From Calothrix sp. MO_167.B12 (lineage in GTDB: Bacteria > Cyanobacteriota > Cyanobacteriia > Cyanobacteriales > Nostocaceae), in the NCBI GenBank assembly GCA_030066045.1, contig JASJCJ010000039.1, forward strand, positions 1 through 37,162: a stretch of DNA of 37,162 bases, read 5' to 3'. The stretch's first letter is position 1. Every line of letters starts with the position of its first letter. The notes below the pieces were generated by a model, which searched no databases, was not told where the DNA came from, and saw only the letters and a program-made list of their open reading frames with translations. The translations under genes and the position numbers were made by a program. Positions 25,441 through 33,557 of the stretch are shown one piece after another.

Positions 25441-26763
25441 ATGTCTCCTCCCCTAAGAATCCTCTGGTACTACCTGCTCACCAAATACAGACAAACCTTT
25501 CCTAACCGTGCATCTCTGTTAGCATGGCAAGACAAACAAGTTCGTAATTTTCTCCAAAAAATCTTACCTAAATCTACCTTTTATCGCCAATATTATCAAG
25601 GATTAAACATTCACAATTGGCAACAATTACCTATCATAGACAAATCAATGATGATGGCTAATTTTGACCAACTAAACACCGTAGGGATTCAAAAAGCATC
25701 AGCATTACAACTAGCCTTGAATGCTGAAAAGCAGCGAAATTTTAGTTCCACTCTCCAAGGACTTACCATTGGACTTTCTTCCGGAACTAGCGGGAATCGG
25801 GGTTTATTTATGGTTAGTCAACAAGAACAACAAGCTTGGGCGGGTACTATATTAGCAAAAGCATTACCCAATTCTATTCTCACACCCCAACGTATAGCTT
25901 TTTTTCTCAGAGCTAATAGTAACCTCTACGAGACTGTGAAACGTCAGCGCATCCAGTTTCAATATTTTGATTTATTCAATCCCGTTAGTAAAAATATTGC
26001 AGCACTCAACCAATATCAACCAACAATCCTTGTTGCACCAGCCTCAATGTTACGCATCATTGCAGATGCTCAAACTACTGGAGAATTAAATATAACACCG
26101 ATAAAAATAATTTCCGTCGCCGAAGTATTAGATCCTTTAGATGAAGCATATATTAGTAATTGCTTTCAGCAAAAAATCCATCAACTCTATCAATGTACGG
26201 AAGGATTTTTAGCACATACCTGTGAATATGGTACTTTGCACCTGAATGAAGATATTTTGGCAATTCAGAAAGAATATCTTGACCGAGATGTGGGTAAATT
26301 TATGCCCATAATCACTGATTTTAACCGTACAACTCAACCCATTATCCGCTATCGCCTCGATGATATTTTAACAGAACGCCAAACCCCTTGTCCCTGTGGT
26401 TCGGTGTTAACAGCAATTGATTGTATTGAAGGACGTAGGGATGATATTTTCTATTTACCAAGTCTGAGTGGAGACAAATTAATTCCTATCTTTCCCGATT
26501 TTATCCGCAGAGCTATTCTGATGGCTTCAGGGGATATTCAAGAATATTTAATAGTCCAAAAAAGTCCACAATTACTGGAAATATCTTTACTTGTTCCCAT
26601 AGATTTGATGGCAGGGTTACAGATATTGGTGAAACAATCTCTATTAGAATTGTTTACAAAGGTTCATTGTCAAATTCCAGAAATAGTTTATCAACCATAT
26701 CCAGAAAGAAGAGAACATCATCAAAAATTGCGGCGAGTACGGAGAGATTTTTCTATAGGATGA
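25441..26763 (+). CDS. F390-synthetase-like / PaaK-like adenylate-forming enzyme
   Basis: A 440-residue adenylating enzyme related to phenylacetate-CoA ligase and the F390-synthetase-related family (TIGR02304 type). The phosphate-binding loop is SSGTSGNRG at 113-121. Later motifs are YQCTEGFLAHTCEYG, PIIRYRLDDIL with an adjacent CPCGS, and IEGRRDDIFYLP. Such enzymes activate a carboxylate as acyl-AMP, here of unknown identity. In cyanobacteria the family occurs beside SDR, MBL-fold and GNAT genes as here; that association is from memory. The stop codon TGA (26761) lies inside the left end of a MITE, so the native C-terminus may have been altered by the insertion. Confidence 0.85.
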   Translation: MSPPLRILWYYLLTKYRQTFPNRASLLAWQDKQVRNFLQKILPKSTFYRQYYQGLNIHNWQQLPIIDKSMMMANFDQLNTVGIQKASALQLALNAEKQRNFSSTLQGLTIGLSSGTSGNRGLFMVSQQEQQAWAGTILAKALPNSILTPQRIAFFLRANSNLYETVKRQRIQFQYFDLFNPVSKNIAALNQYQPTILVAPASMLRIIADAQTTGELNITPIKIISVAEVLDPLDEAYISNCFQQKIHQLYQCTEGFLAHTCEYGTLHLNEDILAIQKEYLDRDVGKFMPIITDFNRTTQPIIRYRLDDILTERQTPCPCGSVLTAIDCIEGRRDDIFYLPSLSGDKLIPIFPDFIRRAILMASGDIQEYLIVQKSPQLLEISLLVPIDLMAGLQILVKQSLLELFTKVHCQIPEIVYQPYPERREHHQKLRRVRRDFSIG

Positions 26764-26850
26764 CTTACGCACGGACAATGTAATTACAGTCATTGCGACA
26801 CAAGGAAGCAATCCTAAATATCTGAATTTTAGTAACGAGTGTGTAAGTCC
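26758..26850. mobile_element. 93-bp MITE at the stop codon of the adenylating enzyme gene
   Basis: Ends ggatgacttacgcac (26758-26772) and gtgtgtaagtcc (26839-26850) are imperfect inverted repeats of the same family as the MITE at 6498 and the IS at 33558. tata is found on both outer sides. The interior includes cattgcgaca-caaggaagcaatcc (26791-26814), a second dispersed repeat that recurs at 28078-28101 and, inverted, at 31110-31137. Confidence 0.7.
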
Positions 26851-26872
26851 TATATAAATGTAAACACAAATT

Positions 26873-28027
26873 ATGAATTCTGAAATTCATCTTTATGATC
26901 GCAATACCATAAACACCCTAAAATTGACAGAATCAGAGTTAGGAGTCTTCATCAAAAATTACTGGGTTCCTATGATGAAGGCAGGTTCTAACCATTTTAT
27001 CAATAATGTGGATAGTCAGCTATATTTGCTTGCCATAGATGATTTATTTTTGCCTATAACAATTAATAATAAAGAGTTAGATAATTCCTATGTATGCTCT
27101 CCATATAATCATTATGTCACCTATACAAAGGAAGAACTCAAAACATTAAAAACTCCCATATTAGAAGCAATACTGGCAATTATTATTGATATTCTAGGTC
27201 AATTATTAATTTTGGCAAATATCAATAAAGTTGCTATCGTTTATAATCTATTATTATCAACTAATTTATATCCAGATATTTCTACTCAACAGATTACAGC
27301 AATTACCAGTTTTTTCAGCCAAAAATTTCCAGATAATGCTATTATTTTTCGCTCCATCAATACTTTTATCGATGACCGATTATTCAATAGCTTTATAGAT
27401 AATGGCTATCAACTTATAGGTAGCCGACAAATTTATCTTTTCAATCCTAACGAGCGATCGGCAATGCGTAGTAAAATGCGATGGCGGTTAAAACAAGATT
27501 TCCAACTAATTACTAAACAAGGATATGAATTAATTGATAACAGCCAAATTACTCAACAAGATATTCCCCGAATTGTCGAATTATATAATTACTTGTATTT
27601 AGATAAATATTCCCTACATAACCCACAATTCAATCAAGAGTTTATCAAATTAGTTTTACAGAATCCAGCTTGGCGATTTCAAGCATTCAAGAAAAACAAC
27701 CAAATTGATGGAGTCATTGGCTTTTATGAAATCAATGGAGTCATGACTACGCCAATTTTAGGATACGATACTAGCCTACCTCAAGAACATGGGCTATATC
27801 GGATGTTATCCGCTCAATTAACAGTGGAAGCCACTAAAAAGGGAATTATATTACATCAGAGTTCCGGTGCTGCTGAATTCAAAAGATTTAGGGGATTTAT
27901 TGCCAATACTGAATATAGTGCTGTTTTTCATCAACATCTACCTTTTATAAGGCAATTAGTATGGCGTTTTTTAGGTTTGTTGGTGAATAAAATCGCCTTA
28001 CCGTTAATGAAAAAATATAAATTGTAG
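26873..28027 (+). CDS. GNAT/FemAB-like acyltransferase
   Basis: A 384-residue protein. The C-terminal half (about 190-350) has the alternating pattern of a GNAT-type fold, with RSKMRWRLKQDFQLI, GVIGFYEINGVMTTPILGYD and GLYRMLSAQLTVEATKKG, then SSGAAEFKRFRGF. The N-terminal half also reads like a related but weak domain, suggesting a tandem or FemAB-like arrangement. A transfer of an acyl or aminoacyl group is expected, donor unknown. It closes the four-gene group that starts at 23071. No membrane segment is obvious apart from a hydrophobic stretch near 105-130 and near the C-terminus. Confidence 0.7.
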   Translation: MNSEIHLYDRNTINTLKLTESELGVFIKNYWVPMMKAGSNHFINNVDSQLYLLAIDDLFLPITINNKELDNSYVCSPYNHYVTYTKEELKTLKTPILEAILAIIIDILGQLLILANINKVAIVYNLLLSTNLYPDISTQQITAITSFFSQKFPDNAIIFRSINTFIDDRLFNSFIDNGYQLIGSRQIYLFNPNERSAMRSKMRWRLKQDFQLITKQGYELIDNSQITQQDIPRIVELYNYLYLDKYSLHNPQFNQEFIKLVLQNPAWRFQAFKKNNQIDGVIGFYEINGVMTTPILGYDTSLPQEHGLYRMLSAQLTVEATKKGIILHQSSGAAEFKRFRGFIANTEYSAVFHQHLPFIRQLVWRFLGLLVNKIALPLMKKYKL

Positions 28028-28234
28028 TTAAACCTCGTCCATATTGAAACCTGGAGTTTCTAATTATTCAGATGTGTCATTGCGACGTAAGGAAGCAATC
28101 CCAGAGTAACCCAACAACCAAAAGATTCGGGATTGTTGGGTTTGGTTTCGTTCCACCCAACCTACCACTCTAATATCATGTTTGGGTTAAACAGTTATCA
28201 TAAAAGCTCACGCAAAGGCGCAAAGACGCAAAGA

Positions 28235-28567
28235 AGTCTGCAAAGTTTTCATCATGCTCGGTTTGTAGATATGTTAGTTTATAAAGGGACAATGAAGGGA
28301 ATCACGGTAATTTTTTCTGAAGAAAGTTATACCTCAAAAGCTAGTTTTTTATCCAGTGATCCCATTCCTAATTATGGAGATGAAGGTGCTAAACAAGTAA
28401 AGTTTAGTGGCTACCGAGAAACCAGAGGAATGTACAAAATCAAGGGTAAGAAGATTAGAATAAATGCGGATGTGAATGGCAGTTATAATATCATGCGAAA
28501 AGTAATCCCAACAGTCTTTGATGGAGGGATAGAGCAGGCAGCGCGTTGGGTGGCTTTGCCGACTTGA
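28235..28567 (+). pseudogene. C-terminal fragment of a second tnpB
   Basis: The translation contains HHARFVDMLVYKGTMKGI, EESYTSKASFLSSDP, YKIKGKKIRINADVNGSYN and IMRKVIP, the zinc-ribbon and RuvC-III region of TnpB proteins of a different subgroup from the one at 21743. The N-terminal two thirds are missing and the upstream frame is unrelated repeat sequence. The final residues are encoded by a palindromic repeat inserted after VFDGGIEQA. It is a dead fragment. Confidence 0.8.
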
Positions 28568-28620
28568 AGCGACTGCCGTGGCGTTGTAGTGCCTCCTTCG
28601 GAGGAGCTTCGCTAACGTCC
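28540..28620 (-). repeat. GC-rich palindromic repeats after the tnpB fragment
   Basis: The segment cagcgcgttgggtggctttg followed by ccgacttgaagcgactg is the reverse complement of the repeat inserted in tnpB at 22445. Directly after it, gcctccttcggaggagcttc is a second palindrome, similar to cctcctgaggaagagcttcc at about 931-950. Confidence 0.7.
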
Positions 28621-28781
28621 CATCAGGATTACTCCTGGTAAAGCTAAAAATAAGTCTTGTTATATTTGACTATATTTTTAGTAACTATCATTAAAATTTA
28701 CATCATTACCCCTGTTAATACCTTCCCATCCCCGTAAATTCACGCTAACTTGGGATAATAAAGCTGCAAAATCCCCAAGTT

Positions 28782-30743
28782 ATGCAAGTTTGCCAAAACC
28801 CCAATTGTTCCAACCCTTTCAACCCTGATGGCAATAAATTTTGCATCAGCTGTGGTTTAGGCGATTTCTCTACTCTCCTACGAAACCGCTTTCGAGTACA
28901 AAAAGTCATCGGTGAAGGTGGTTTTGGTAGAACCTATTTGGCACAAGACACAGATAGACTAGATGCAGCTTGTGTAATTAAACAATTCCTTCCCCAATTC
29001 CAAGGAACAGCAGCACTGAATAAGGGTAAAGAATTATTCAAACAAGAAGCAAGAAGCTTATTTGCACTGGGAGAAAATCATACCCAAATACCCAGGCTGC
29101 TGGCTTACTTTGAACAAGGTTCGGGGATGTATTTGGTGCAGGAGTTTATTGAGGGGAAAAATTTACTAGCTGAGTTGAAACAGCAAACTTTCGATGAACC
29201 GAAGATTCGTCAATTGCTGGGTGATTTATTGCCAGTTTTACAATTTGTTCATGAACATAATGTGATTCACCGGGATATTAAACCAGAAAATATCATCCGT
29301 AGGCAAGATGGCAAACTGGTATTAATAGACTTTGGTGGAGCCAAGCAAGTAACTCAAACCAGTTTAGCCAGACAAGGGACGGGGATTCACACCATTGGTT
29401 ATGCACCCACTGAGCAAATGCAGGGGTATGCCTCTGCTGCTAGTGATTTATATGCCTTGGGTGCAACTTGTGCCAGATTGTTAACTAAATGTATACCCCT
29501 ACAAGATGCCCAAGGGATAATTCATGACAAGTTATATGATGCGGTGAATGCTGAGTGGGTGTGGCGAAAACATTTACCACCAGGGGTGACAATTAGTGAT
29601 GATTTGGGGAGAGTGCTGGATAAGTTACTCAAACACTTAGCAAGGGAGAGATATCAATCAGCAGTGGAAGTTCTTAATGACTTGCATTCTCCTGTATTTT
29701 CTCCACCATCAACTATTTTGGCTCCCCCTCAACCTGTATCTTCTCCGCCATCAACTATTTTGACTCCCCCCCAACCGGCACAACCGAATCCAGTCAGTAG
29801 TAGTGTAAATTTTACCTCACCAAAACCCTCACCAACTCCACCAAATCAACCTAGTTCTGGTTTACCTCGGAAAACCTTTTCATTTGAAACTGTCACTGTA
29901 GACGTACAAGGATATGTCACCAATCGTCACAAGTTGCAAGCAAAATACTTTGTAGAAGACTTGGGGAATGGTGTCAAGTTGGAAATGGTGCAGATACCAG
30001 GGGGAACCTTTACTATGGGTTCACCGGAAGGAAAGCCAATCAGGAAATTATTAGGACTAATTGCAGGTTCAGAGGATGAAGAAGAAGGACGAAGTGATTG
30101 TGAAAGTCCCCAACATACAGTTACTATTCAGCCCTTCTTTATGGGTAAATATGTAGTTACCCAAGCGCAATATCAAGCAATTATGGGTAAAAATCCTTCA
30201 CATTTCAAGGGAGTAAAACAACCTGTGGAAATGGTATCTTGGGATGATGCAGTAACATTTTGTCAGCGCCTCAGCCAAAAAACAAGACGCACATACAGAT
30301 TACCCAGCGAAGCGGAATGGGAATACGCTTGTCGTGCGGGAACAACCACACCATTCTACTTTGGTGAAACTATTACCCCTGATTTAGTCAACTACAACGG
30401 GAACTATCCATATGGTTCTGCATCCAAGGGTAAATATAGGAAACAAACCACAGATGTAGGTAGTTTTCCACCCAATGCCTTTGGTTTATACGATATGCAT
30501 GGCAATGTGTGGGAGTGGTGTCAAGATACTTGGCATAGTAATTATAATGGCGCACCTACAGATGGTAGTGCTTGGTTTGATAATGATAATAGTTATCGTA
30601 TGATGCGGGGGGGTTCCTCGCTCAGCCTTCCTATTTACTGCCGCTCGGCGTACCGCAGTTTCATCGTTAGGGCGGAGCGCGACTACATCAACCACGATAG
30701 CGGTTTTCGTGTTGTCTGCGCGTTTGGGAGGACTTTGCAATAG
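28782..30743 (+). CDS. Ser/Thr protein kinase fused to FGE-like domain (probable DGR target)
   Basis: A 653-residue fusion. Residues 1-25 form a zinc ribbon (Cys4, 9, 21, 24). The kinase domain starts with GEGGFGRTY (44-52), Lys67 in VIKQF, HRDIKPEN from 163 and DFGGAK from 183. A Pro/Ser/Thr-rich linker (about 305-365) leads to a formylglycine-generating-enzyme/SUMF1-type domain from about 395 (MVQIPGGTFTMGS, KYVVTQAQYQAIMG, YRLPSEAEWEYACRAG, GNVWEWCQD). This C-type-lectin-like fold is the usual scaffold for diversified proteins. The last 44 residues, from RGGSSLSLPIYCRSAYRS to GFRVVCAFGRTLQ, match the layout of cyanobacterial DGR variable regions. A role in ligand sensing with a variable tip is inferred. 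It is transcribed alone. Confidence 0.93.
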   Translation: MQVCQNPNCSNPFNPDGNKFCISCGLGDFSTLLRNRFRVQKVIGEGGFGRTYLAQDTDRLDAACVIKQFLPQFQGTAALNKGKELFKQEARSLFALGENHTQIPRLLAYFEQGSGMYLVQEFIEGKNLLAELKQQTFDEPKIRQLLGDLLPVLQFVHEHNVIHRDIKPENIIRRQDGKLVLIDFGGAKQVTQTSLARQGTGIHTIGYAPTEQMQGYASAASDLYALGATCARLLTKCIPLQDAQGIIHDKLYDAVNAEWVWRKHLPPGVTISDDLGRVLDKLLKHLARERYQSAVEVLNDLHSPVFSPPSTILAPPQPVSSPPSTILTPPQPAQPNPVSSSVNFTSPKPSPTPPNQPSSGLPRKTFSFETVTVDVQGYVTNRHKLQAKYFVEDLGNGVKLEMVQIPGGTFTMGSPEGKPIRKLLGLIAGSEDEEEGRSDCESPQHTVTIQPFFMGKYVVTQAQYQAIMGKNPSHFKGVKQPVEMVSWDDAVTFCQRLSQKTRRTYRLPSEAEWEYACRAGTTTPFYFGETITPDLVNYNGNYPYGSASKGKYRKQTTDVGSFPPNAFGLYDMHGNVWEWCQDTWHSNYNGAPTDGSAWFDNDNSYRMMRGGSSLSLPIYCRSAYRSFIVRAERDYINHDSGFRVVCAFGRTLQ

Positions 30744-30760
30744 CCCTTTACACTCTGGGT
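30606..30760 (+). other. Putative DGR variable region (VR) at the 3-prime end of the kinase-FGE gene
   Basis: Between the constant blocks RGG and GFRVVCAFGRTLQ, nearly every codon at non-conserved positions ends in C or T: CTC, AGC, CTT, ATT, TAC, TAC, AGT, TTC, ATC, GTT, CGC, GAC, TAC, ATC, AAC, CAC, GAT, AGC. This is what adenine-directed mutagenesis of AAC/AAT codons would leave. The fixed codons (CCT, TGCCGCTCGGCG, CGC, GGT) contain no A. No template repeat or reverse transcriptase is in the window, so it would be served from elsewhere. Confidence 0.75.
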
Positions 30761-30809
30761 ACTTCACCGAATCTCTCTCGCCTTGCAGTAAATTGCAGGT
30801 TAATAGCCC

Positions 30810-30987
30810 AAGCAGGTTAAAAATGATAACTTGTGGCAATCTCAAGTAGTCCAAGAACCCACCTTGAAATAAATTTCCACAGCGAGTAAACCAAGTACGT
30901 TAAAACTGATAACTTGCAGCAATCTCGTTTAGCCCACATTCCCACCTTGAAATTTATTTCAAGGCTAATAAACCAAGTAGGTTAAAA
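30810..30987. repeat. 83-bp imperfect tandem repeat downstream of the kinase-FGE gene
   Basis: Two imperfect copies, 30810-30892 and 30893-30974, share the pattern aagNaNgttaaaaNtgataac, gcaatctc and ccaccttgaaat, and a third copy starts at 30975 and breaks off. No coding frame is evident. The second copy holds the hairpin at 30945-30964. The repeat lies just after the putative DGR variable region. Confidence 0.75.
30945..30964 (+). terminator. Hairpin within the tandem repeat
   Basis: ccttgaaat and atttcaagg form a 9-bp stem with a 2-base nominal loop. No clear U-tract follows. It could act as a rho-independent-like stop or mRNA stabiliser for the kinase transcript, about 200 bases after its stop. 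Confidence 0.35.
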
Positions 30988-31362
30988 CGCACTGTAAGCA
31001 TTACCCAGTCTGATTTATCAGACTTTGCCTATGATATAATGTCCGGTTAATTACCCATAATATTTTGGTGCGGTTAAATTTGATGTAATGCATTAGCCAC
31101 AAAGCTTTTGGGATTGTTTTCCTACGCTTGCAATGACGGTTATTTAAGTGGACATGATATAAGCCTCGGAATTGATTGGTAAGGTGGTAATGTGGGCTAA
31201 GTGTGTTTTACGCACTTAAATATTTTTGTGGTAAAAAAGTGATATTCGTGGCTAAAATTGTTTATTTCTGATCCCGTATGTGTTGGGTTTCACTTCGTTC
31301 CACCCAACCTACCTAATACTAGTTAATACAAGATAAAACGGCACGCGATCGCTTATAATAAA
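30988..31362. other. Intergenic with dispersed repeats, no gene
   Basis: It contains an inverted copy of the gcattgc...gcaatcc-type repeat (31110-31137) and the tgttgggtttcacttcgttc palindromic repeat (31281-31313). A HIP1 site is at 31345. No coding frame of note. Confidence 0.6.
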
Positions 31363-31914
31363 TCAAATAATCCTCATCCCCATCTCCGTACAAATACCCG
31401 TTAACCGCATATCCCAAGGTTCAATTGGCAACTGAGGTAAATAGGCAAAATCAAACACAATGCCAATGGTAGGTTTATCTTTCCAAATTGGAGAACTCAA
31501 CAAGCGATCGTAATATCCACCACCATAACCCAGTCTATACCCTTGATGGTCACAAGCAACAGTAGGGACGAGAATTAAATCCACTTCTTCAGGATTTATA
31601 CTAGGATTGTCAGGGTGGGGTTCTGTGATGCCATAAGCACCAGTTGTCACACAATCATATTGTGTTACTTGATGCCAATGCAGAGATTTACCCACACAAC
31701 GGGGGAAACCCCAACTGTAACTAGTATTGGCAAACAAAGGACTTAAATCTGGTTCTTGACGAAAACTGAAATAAGCTAGTATATTTTTTGAGTGGGTAAA
31801 TAGGGATGAAGATAGTAGATGTTCGGTAATGCGATCGCTCTTTTGTCGCCACTCTAATTCTGCCATAGATTTACGCTGCTGGAGTAAATTTTGGCGTAGT
31901 TCAACTTTATTCAC
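31363..31914 (-). CDS. 5-formyltetrahydrofolate cyclo-ligase
   Basis: A 183-residue protein of the 5-FTHF cyclo-ligase family (MTHFS), which converts 5-formyl-THF plus ATP to 5,10-methenyl-THF in one-carbon metabolism. Seen: the N-terminal basic pattern KVELRQNLLQQRKSM, LAYFSFRQEPDL, the phosphate-binding FPRCVGKSLHWH, DLILVPTVACDHQGYRLGYG with GGGYYDRLL, and the length, all normal for the family. It reads away from the kinase region and is probably monocistronic. It is a housekeeping gene with no obvious link to the cluster. Confidence 0.93.
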   Translation of the reverse strand: MNKVELRQNLLQQRKSMAELEWRQKSDRITEHLLSSSLFTHSKNILAYFSFRQEPDLSPLFANTSYSWGFPRCVGKSLHWHQVTQYDCVTTGAYGITEPHPDNPSINPEEVDLILVPTVACDHQGYRLGYGGGYYDRLLSSPIWKDKPTIGIVFDFAYLPQLPIEPWDMRLTGICTEMGMRII

Positions 31915-32154
31915 AGGAGCGAAACAGATTATTAAATACTATTACTATTGTATAATTATATCAAATTTGGGAGATTAACATACATCTACCCAATGGCTCA
32001 TATAGTTTCCGTTGACATTGGAATAATAAAACCGCGTTAGCGAAGCCATGCCCGTAGGGCTTTAGGCGCAAAGAACGTCAAGGGAAGAGAAAGGAAGTCA
32101 TAATTCCGATGCAAACGGATTTGATATCAATGCGTGACTTCTGACTTTTGACTT

Positions 32155-32253
32155 TTGACCAAAAAATAGACTGGATACAAGCCCCCGGATTCATCCGTGG
32201 AGAGAAAAATGTTTTCTTTATCTCAAGCCCCTCAATTCATCGATGGGGTAATA
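32155..32253 (-). repeat. Two-hairpin interspersed element, inverted right copy
   Basis: About 99 bp that, reverse-complemented, aligns along its length with 1645-1747 (shared blocks include ggatacaagcccccggattc and ttcatcgatggggtaata). It carries the same two hairpins. A short gacttttgacttttgac tandem tract adjoins it at 32143-32160, and 32260-32310 has aattctaaattct-type repeats. Upstream, 32030-32070 is another GC-rich palindromic repeat. Confidence 0.65.
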
Positions 32254-32309
32254 ATTCTAAATTCTTCATTCTAAATTCTAAATTCTCCTTGATTTTTGAC
32301 TTCCGCACA

Positions 32310-32615
32310 GCGGCACTAGTAGAGCGCGGCTTAAATAGCATACCCATTAAACAGCTAATACCTTACCTTTGTAAGTCCACTTAAATGGCTTCGCCATAGT
32401 ACGATTAAAGTAGTCAATAAAATCTAATATTCGCTTCTTAATGATTGCTCTAAACCCACTTTTCAATAGCATTTGAGGTAAACTTACCCTGAATAAAAAA
32501 ATATACAAAGCATCACAAAAAACTCATATTTTATATATATACTAAAAATAGAGGAGTTACTTGAATACTTTATACAGTAATTGAATATTGTATTTACTTA
32601 TAAGGGGGTGACGTT
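32310..32615. other. Intergenic stretch before the hypothetical secreted protein
   Basis: AT-rich, without a gene. It ends with a clear Shine-Dalgarno (aaggggg) before the ATG at 32616. The promoter of that gene is probably within the AT-rich 32500-32600 segment. Confidence 0.5.
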
Positions 32616-33293
32616 ATGAAAGTCCCTAAAGTACTGATCTTTTTGAGCATGGTATTGACACTTGCAGCATCGGCAATTTTGTGGAGTTATCGAACACAGG
32701 CTGAGATGCTTGTTAATTTAGGAAATAGCAAATTCAATAATTGGTCTGTTAATCTCAGAGGAGATGATGATGCATTTAGAGTGGAGTCAAAAGTTCATAC
32801 AGATTGCAATTGGTCTGTACCCAAAGGATATCAACTTGCTAATTTAGACAGCATCAGCTACCAAAGCGGTTATCCGAGGAGGCAAAAATGGGGAGCATTG
32901 CTGAATAATGGGATGATTGAGGCTGACACGGAAACGCAAACACACAGAGATACGCGGATTATGGTTACCCCTCTCTTCCCTATCTTCCGAAATAATCCCA
33001 GTATTAAACAACGCTATTGGGCGACGAGGTGCCGACACCAAGAACAAAGATGGAGAAATAGATACGGAGTTGAGTGTATCTCATGGACATACTGGAGACC
33101 AGATCGGTACGCTGATAATCTATACGGCAAATTAAACTATATGAATATGAGGTGTAATAGGGGTCGGATGCCGTATTGTAGAATCCGTGCGACTTTTACT
33201 AAAGATGATGTTTCGGGGAGGGACACAGGTATATCTTACACCACCACATGCTGTGAGAAGGAAGGGGTGTGGTTGCACAAGTTCGTCTTTTAA
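32616..33293 (+). CDS. Hypothetical Cys-containing exported protein
   Basis: A 225-residue protein I do not recognise. The N-terminus (KVPKVLIFLSMVLTLAASAILW) is a signal peptide or membrane anchor, followed by an extracytoplasmic part with seven Cys (64, 139, 154, 180, 188, 212, 213), compatible with disulfides, and many aromatic and Arg residues. The start is well supported by aagggggtgacgtt before the ATG. There is no operon partner: it stands alone between repeats and an IS. A secreted or periplasmic role is likely; function is unknown. Confidence 0.75.
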   Translation: MKVPKVLIFLSMVLTLAASAILWSYRTQAEMLVNLGNSKFNNWSVNLRGDDDAFRVESKVHTDCNWSVPKGYQLANLDSISYQSGYPRRQKWGALLNNGMIEADTETQTHRDTRIMVTPLFPIFRNNPSIKQRYWATRCRHQEQRWRNRYGVECISWTYWRPDRYADNLYGKLNYMNMRCNRGRMPYCRIRATFTKDDVSGRDTGISYTTTCCEKEGVWLHKFVF

Positions 33294-33557
33294 GGTTCGT
33301 CAACTATCTCTCTTTAGTCACTCTGGAAAAGTAAAAATCATAGCCAAATTTTCAACTGTAGATATCCCTTTTCTGTCACTCTCCGAAAAGTCTTGCAATT
33401 TCAAAATTCTGCAACTCTTATGTGTCAAGCGATCGCTCAGTTATTTGTAAATATAATTTCCATAAGATGGGAAAATGACAAAATTTTGATTCTACGTGTC
33501 TCAAACTAGCGATAAACCAAGCTTTGAATTGGAAATTATCTGGTTATCCATATAATC
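33294..33557. other. Intergenic stretch before the IS, no gene
   Basis: AT-rich sequence with a HIP1 site near 33429. The last 20 bases (ctggttatccatataa, 33540-33555) are the mirror of a palindrome found to the right of the IS. Confidence 0.5.

Larger units (their letters stand above)
28028..28781. other. Repeat- and IS-remnant-filled intergenic region
   Basis: It holds a cattgcga...gcaatcc repeat (28078-28101), a ttgttgggtttg-type palindromic repeat (28135-28166), a caaaggcgcaaagacgcaaag tract near 28212, a tnpB fragment and a GC-rich palindromic repeat (28540-28620). The last 100 bases before 28782 should carry the promoter of the kinase gene; no clear motif was identified. Confidence 0.6.

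Noticed and set aside
30486-30854. 122-codon minus-strand frame over the end of the kinase-FGE gene
   Set aside because: A shadow of the GC-rich variable region and its surroundings; the plus-strand gene explains the sequence.
30744-31362. DGR template repeat or reverse transcriptase downstream of the variable region
   Set aside because: I looked for a second copy of the GC-rich constant blocks (ctgccgctcggcg, ggttttcgtgttgtctgc) and for a reverse transcriptase frame; neither is present in the window.
32148-32384. 78-codon plus-strand frame
   Set aside because: It runs through the two-hairpin repeat and short tandem repeats; no coding evidence.
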